DNA from: Buddleja alternifolia
Taxonomy: Eukaryota > Streptophyta > Magnoliopsida > Lamiales > Scrophulariaceae
NCBI GenBank assembly: GCA_019426215.1
Contig: CM033397.1
Span: 30,630,480 to 30,694,479 of the forward strand
Length of the DNA stretch: 64,000 bases
Direction: 5' to 3'
Shown: positions 59,601-64,000 of the stretch, piece by piece
Position numbering within the stretch: the stretch's first letter is position 1
Layout: each line of letters opens with the position of its first letter
Program-made: the position numbers and the translations under genes
Notes under the pieces: generated by a model
Told to the model about the DNA's origin: nothing
Seen by the model: the letters and a program-made list of their open reading frames with translations, nothing else
The model's database searches: none

Positions 59601-61537
59601 AATTCAACAGAAACATTATTTTCACGAGTGAATTGACGAATAGAGACAAGATTTTTTACGATACTAGGAGACACCAAAACATTAGATAAAGCAAAATTGG
59701 AAAACGAATGAGGAAAAAAAGAATTACCAACATGAGAAACTTTAAGTGCAGCACCATTACCAACAATTATTGATTTTGACGAATCACAATGTACGACAGA
59801 ATGTAAATTACCTGGGTGAGAAGTCATATGTGCACTGGCACCAGAGTCCATATACCAATTTTCATCGAGTTGCGAAACTGTCATGGTGGAGAAGAGATGA
59901 GAGAGATCCGTGGGCTGCTGATTTGGAGCGAGCTGACCTATAGGTGACTGGGCTGTGTAGACTGCGTGAGCTGCTGGAATGTGTAGACTAGGAGCTGGAG
60001 CAGGAGGCCCACTAAAATTGCGTGGATAATGGGCTGCATAGGCCTGATAGTGAGGAAGGGGCGCTGCTGGATTGAAGGCGCTAGGCTGGGGCAGTGTGGG
60101 CTGACTGAAATACGGCCCACTGAAATATGCATGTGGTGGGCCGTGAGCTGGAGAGGGTGAAGGGTTGCAATTGGGCCGAGGCTGATTCCCTTGAAATTGT
60201 GGAGTGGGTTATCTGTATGTATAAGTGGGCTGCCGGAAGTGGAGCTTTGAGGAAAAATTAGAATTGGTGTAGCCACTATTTCCACGGCCCGTTCCTCATC
60301 CAAAAAATTTACCCCGACCTCGACCTCGACCACGATAGTTATCATTACGGGAGTTTGACTGAGAGTAAAGCATGACAGGCAAATCGGAAGAGGAAGAGGT
60401 AACGGGTTTATGGGATTCTCGAGACTCATGTAGGATAAGCATATTGCGAGTTTGGGAAAAATTAGGAAAAGGTTGTTGATTAGTGATAACATTGATAATG
60501 CTATTGTAAGAGTCGGGAAGATTATTGAGGATTTGTAAAACGAGTTCTTGATCTTTAATTGGAGAATCAACATCATGAAGATTGTCGGCTATTCGCTTCA
60601 TGTCACGACAAAATTCAGAAATAGGCAAAGTGCCATTTTATAATTACGAGACCTTTCTTGAAGTTGAAGGGATCGAGAAGGTTTATTATTATTAAAAAAG
60701 GATTCAAGGTTATCCCAAATATTTTTGGCGGTAAACTTTTTGCCACTAACACTATCAAGAAGACTAGCATCTACGGAGTTGTACATCCACGTTTTTATTT
60801 TTGAATCTAACGAATACCAATTTTCATCAGAATCATTTTTGGGAACCGAAGTGCCATTAATGTGGCCTAAAACACGATAACTACAACAAATATCAAGAAA
60901 AATTATTTTCTATAGTTTGAAACGAGGATCTTCTTCACAGAGTTTGAAATTAAAAAGGTGATCAACATTTGTTATGGCGAAAGCCAGGTGAGAGGTAGGA
61001 GGAGGATTGGTAAGAGGTTCTTCCATAATGATAACAGACGTAGTAGACAAAGAAGATGAAGTAAAGAATTAAAAGACAAGGCGCTTACCTAGGAAAGAGA
61101 AGCCACGGCAGCAGAAATACAAGGAGAAGTAGCCACGGCAGCAGGACAAAATCGACACTTGGTTGCACAGTCTTGATGCAAATTTTCTTCCTCTATGTCT
61201 TTTACGTAAAACCAAAATTCAATAAAAGAGTGTGAACACTTTATCAATTAAAGAGCCCCACAAACAGATTTGAATGTTTCTTGTGCATGGATAGTGCTGA
61301 ATTATATAATGAAAGGCATGCAAGGAGGAGAAATTTTTAAAAAAGTTGGCGTTGAAACAGAATTGCACCGCGGGGAACGATGACTTGGGTGGGCGGCGGA
61401 TCGATGCCTTAGGAGAGAAGAATTAAAGTCCTAAGTTTGGCTGATACCATGTTGAAGTGATAAAACCCCGTAAGGAATTTTGTATTCCAATGATACATAT
61501 TTACAATGATACATATTTATAATATGTATCTCAATTC
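56677..61537 (-). mobile_element. Nested, decayed Copia retrotransposon
   Basis: The left (3') LTR is 56677-56814, TGTTGAAGTG to ATTTAACA on the + strand. The purine tract CAGGGGAG lies just right of it. The right (5') LTR begins at 61450 with the same TGTTGAAGTGATAAAACCCC and is preceded by the primer site (minus strand TGGTATCAG). After about 60-80 bp the right LTR breaks into a duplicated CATATTT segment and foreign filler. Gag-pol between them is in pieces. Inserted inside the CACTA-like element. Confidence 0.8.
56820..61026 (-). pseudogene. Copia gag-pol remnants
   Basis: In order on the minus strand: gag from the ATG at 61026 (in-frame stop near 60913), continuing at 60290-60786 with an RGRGRGRG-type tail; protease DSGASAHM (59840); GAG-pre-integrase WHCHLGHPG and CNACQIGKHRRLPF (59340-59460); integrase core, frame-shifted, IIFLDDFSHFLWIFPL (about 59200) and QQNGKAERT (58990); reverse transcriptase RLHKALCGLKQAPRAWY and YVDDIVLT (57770-57940), with TGA a few codons before YVDD; RNase H ADWAGCPDTRRSTSGYCVF and SSAEAEYR (57150-57290). 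Multiple stops and frameshifts rule out activity. Confidence 0.85.
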
Positions 61538-61715
61538 AGATTGTTTTGGCTTCCTTGAGGAAGATGATTGTCTGTGTGAGAGAGAGGATTATGAATCCAC
61601 CCTAGTCGAGTGATTAAAGGAACGGAAAAGAATTGAGGGAGAGGGAATAAAATAGAACCCACCCAATTTTTTAGAGCACCGCTGAGTCTGAATTTTAGTA
61701 AGGTTCGTAGACTAC
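61538..61715. repeat. Filler duplication of 62964-63141
   Basis: AGATTGTTTTGGCTTCCTTG through GGTTCGTAGACTAC is nearly identical to 62964-63141 in the same orientation. On both sides of it are copies of AATGATACATATT derived from the broken Copia LTR. Confidence 0.85.
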
Positions 61716-62460
61716 AATGATACATATTACATTTAAACTGCTTCAAGAAAATTTTTAGAAATAAGAGAATTAATACTTTCAGATTTTTCTATGAAAAAAG
61801 GAAAACTAAGTGCACTTAAAGTAACTAAGTAATATAGATTGAAAATCCAATGGATATCAATTTTATACAAAATATTACTTTATCAATCGGTGTATGGACC
61901 TTTTAAAGGAACCTACAGATGGAGTAAAGAAATCTTACCCATGAAAGCTATGACCAACAAGCAGCTATGTCAGGAGGTAGAGCAAATTTCGGTAAAAAAT
62001 TGAAAGCAAATAAAGAGATCAGTGAAAAATATAAAAAAGTGAACCACGTATAATTAAGTGTAAATAAATCAAAACTGAGGTCCTAACAGTCTTTTAAATT
62101 CAGCGAAACACGAGATGTTTTAAATCCAAGGAAAGAAGAATAATAAATTTTCAAATCCCGTTCCTTAACCTGAAAAAACTACTGATCAAGCGTACCACGC
62201 AGATTGACAAGCAGCTAAACTACTAATGCTCCCTCATTCCACATCAATGCAAATCAGTTAAATTCAGCCAACACATGTCGGTACACCAGGGCAGCAACCA
62301 AGCACAATTCAGCACACAAAACCAGCTTTTATAAAACAAGAAATAGATTTGATTGAACAAAAGCACAATTCATTAACCTTAAATGACATAACAATTCAAA
62401 AACATAAAACACCTAAACAAAATAAAAAGCAGAAAGAATTTAAAAATTAGGTTTAAAAAC

Positions 62461-62577
62461 CTGTTCAAGCTGTTCCTGCAATTCACGAAGCATCTCAATG
62501 GCGAGAAGCTTATCATCAAGCTCAAATTGATCAAGCTCATCATCTCCCGCACCAGTCCTCACTTTCTTCGCCACCAT
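62461..62577 (-). pseudogene. NAP1-related/SET-like first exon, captured
   Basis: 39 codons from an ATG in good context to a GT donor. It begins MVAKKVRTGAGDDELDQF and continues DDKLLAIEMLRELQEQLEQ. The start MVA, the acidic lead-in and the helix ending LEQ at an exon boundary match plant NRP1/NRP2 (SET-type histone chaperones), whose first exon ends in a LQEIQDDLEK-like helix. No second NRP exon was found in the following 6 kb, so only exon 1 appears to be present. A complete divergent gene cannot be excluded. Confidence 0.45.
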
Positions 62578-62627
62578 TTTTGCAAACCCTAGCCAACACC
62601 CGAAACCTTAGTATGCGGTTCAAAAGG

Positions 62628-62641
62628 CTATATATATAGCC
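62628..62641 (-). promoter_or_regulatory. TATA box of the captured exon
   Basis: GGCTATATATATAGCC is centred about 57 bp upstream of the ATG at 62577, with the leader AACCCTAGCC between. The spacing is right for a short plant 5' UTR. Confidence 0.45.
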
Positions 62642-63413
62642 GTAATATCGGGGCGGAGGGGAGCGATTGTGTGAACAGAGAATACACTTTGACAGCAAGT
62701 GTTGAGTAGGAGTGTTCAGTGTGTCAATCGTTCGTCTGGACAGAGTGTCAGGGTCAGTCCTAGGTTAAAGCCATTAAACAACAAAAATTTTGAGATTGAA
62801 AGGTAAAAAGGGGCTAATAGAGATAGATGCAGAAGGACTTTCAAACATTTAATAAATTCTAGGTTTGAACTAAAAATGAAATTGGGGAAAAGAGATAGAG
62901 AGAGGGAATCGAAGAGAAAGAGAGAGAGAGAGAGGGGGATGTACCTGATTAAATCTGAGATGAAGATTGTTTTGGCTTCCTTGAGGAAGATGATTGTCTG
63001 TGTGAGAGAGAGGATTATGAATCCACCCTAGTCGAGTGATTAAAGGAACGGAAAAAAAATTGAGGGAGAGGGAATAAAATAAACCCACCCAATTTTTTAG
63101 AGCACCGCTGAGTCTGAATTTTAGTAAGGTTCGTAGACTACTAATATCTACACAAGCCCAAAGAGTAGGTAATATCAATGGGTTCATTACATTAAAGCCC
63201 AAAGAGCAAGTAATACCAATGTTTTCAAAAACTTAATACCTACATGGGCTCAAAGCGGAGGCTTTAGTAACTTTTAGCTGCGGTATAGCAAATTTGTGTA
63301 AGCTTTACAAGTTATAATGTCTTCGGTTGCCAAAACGTAGGTAATAAGTTGATTCCTACGCTTTTCTTCGCGTAAAAAAAAGCGGCGTAGGAAAAGACTC
63401 ATTTTCTCGTAGT
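62642..63413. other. Right subterminal part of the CACTA-like element
   Basis: Contains a GA-rich tract (about 62885-62938), the donor copy of the filler (62964-63141) and CGTAGG-type subterminal motifs near 63340-63395. The minus-strand ORF at 62870-63202 shows no domain. Confidence 0.45.
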
Positions 63414-63450
63414 GAAATTAATTCACAGTTTTATGAATATGAATTCATAT

Positions 63451-64000
63451 GCGAATGGACAATATAGCTAACACTAAATCATACCAAGCATAGCTTTAGA
63501 AATAAATGTGAGAATTGAATACCCATTTCATTCTCAATCATTTCGGTGTACTAACAGAGCCCCTTAGAACCGAGAGATTTTGAGATTTTAGTCCTGATTG
63601 AATGGCAAGTCATTTCCAATTTCTCAAAATTTTAGATATTTTTTTATCAAAAATACATTTATTTGACATCTTCTACAAATATCTCAGAGAAATCTTGCAC
63701 TTAATTTCTCTTGAAAAATCTCAAATTTTCTTGAAAAATGGATTTAAGTAACACTTCTATCAGATTTTCCTTAAGAAAGTCAGATTTTTAACTAAGAAAA
63801 TGCTATATACCACCTAAAATTTGATCACTTATTTTTCAGTTCTTATGTGGTTATCCTAATCACTATTCATATTCAACTCATCGTTCAATTATTTTTTACT
63901 TCTTTAATATCTTTCTATTATCCCTGATTTTCTTCCTTAAATTTCTCCTTTTTCTCTTTCCGTAGTCACAAATCACAACCCATCAAAATCTTTTTCTCCT
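63451..64000. other. Right-edge intergenic DNA
   Basis: AT-rich and non-coding. No gene or element end recognised. Confidence 0.4.

Larger units (their letters stand above)
53943..63414. mobile_element. CACTA-like transposon, about 9.5 kb, with nested Copia and captured exons
   Basis: The ends CACTACAAAAAAAAGAGA and, from the right, CACTACGAGAAAATGAGT extend as imperfect inverted repeats to TTTTCCTACG. Subterminal regions on both sides carry repeated CCTACG/CGTAGG motifs (GCCTACGGTTT, CCTACGCTTTT, AAAACGTAGG) and the shared TTTAGCTGCG. No transposase was recognised. The interior holds a Copia element (56677 to about 61537) and several short host-like exons. Adjacent bases TAT and AAA do not match, but TTA lies three bases outside each end and agrees with the tandem-copy empty site. 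Confidence 0.7.

Noticed and set aside
62870..63202. 110-codon minus-strand ORF at the right of the CACTA-like element
   Set aside because: The sequence is GA-rich leader plus filler-donor DNA, largely repeated at 61538-61715, with no domain.
1..64000. CRISPR array, rRNA or intact tRNA genes
   Set aside because: No regularly spaced repeats with unique spacers, no rRNA core sequences and no complete cloverleaf were found; the tandem repeats present are duplications or retrotransposon arrays.

Overview
The window looks like repeat-rich intergenic DNA from a eudicot plant nuclear genome. It is AT-rich, its genes have plant-type GT-AG introns and plant-specific architectures (a USP-plus-kinase protein and a JINGUBANG-like WD40 protein), and it is packed with plant transposon classes: Copia, TRIM, TR-GAG-like, LARD-like, hAT, MULE, CACTA, SINE and LINE. 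The species cannot be identified from the sequence alone.

Only two ordinary host genes are well supported, and both lie in the left quarter. A receptor-like (pseudo)kinase gene of eight exons runs on the + strand (5850-10465, 717 codons reconstructed in frame). A single-exon JINGUBANG-like WD40 gene runs on the - strand (13150-14520). A 597-codon hAT transposase ORF without its BED finger (21202-22995, -) is the only long intact transposon gene. A small ORF behind a good TATA box (32268-32459, +) is a speculative extra gene.

Layout: 1-950 is the 5' end of a Copia element that leaves the window on the left. 2166-4275 holds a local tandem duplication, a composite miniature LTR element with an inverted third LTR, and a second TRIM. 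5162-15265 holds the two host genes with MITEs around them. 15.4-20.8 kb is a field of MITEs and foldbacks plus another TRIM. 21.2-23.0 kb is the hAT gene. 23.7-35 kb is mostly non-coding, with a SINE, a LINE RNase H tail and several hairpin MITEs. 35.5-39.4 kb is a non-coding LTR retrotransposon that took a MULE into one LTR and a hAT-type MITE into its core. 40.9-44.75 kb is a broken RNase H domain and a complete, non-autonomous gag-only LTR element with a 5-bp target duplication. 46.6-52.6 kb contains two copies of one poly(A) retroposon; the second was hit by a CACTA MITE and then a SINE, while the first preserves the empty sites. 52.9-53.8 kb is a TRIM. 53.94-63.41 kb is a roughly 9.5-kb CACTA-like transposon that contains a nested, decayed Copia element and short host-gene-like exons (one NAP1-related/SET-like with its own TATA box, one VDAC/porin-like).

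The strongest theme is stratigraphy. Many insertions can be ordered because target-site duplications or paralogous empty sites are visible in the same window. The best candidates for something undescribed are the CACTA-like element with captured exons and the MULE whose inverted repeats each carry a tRNA-like A-box/B-box pair.
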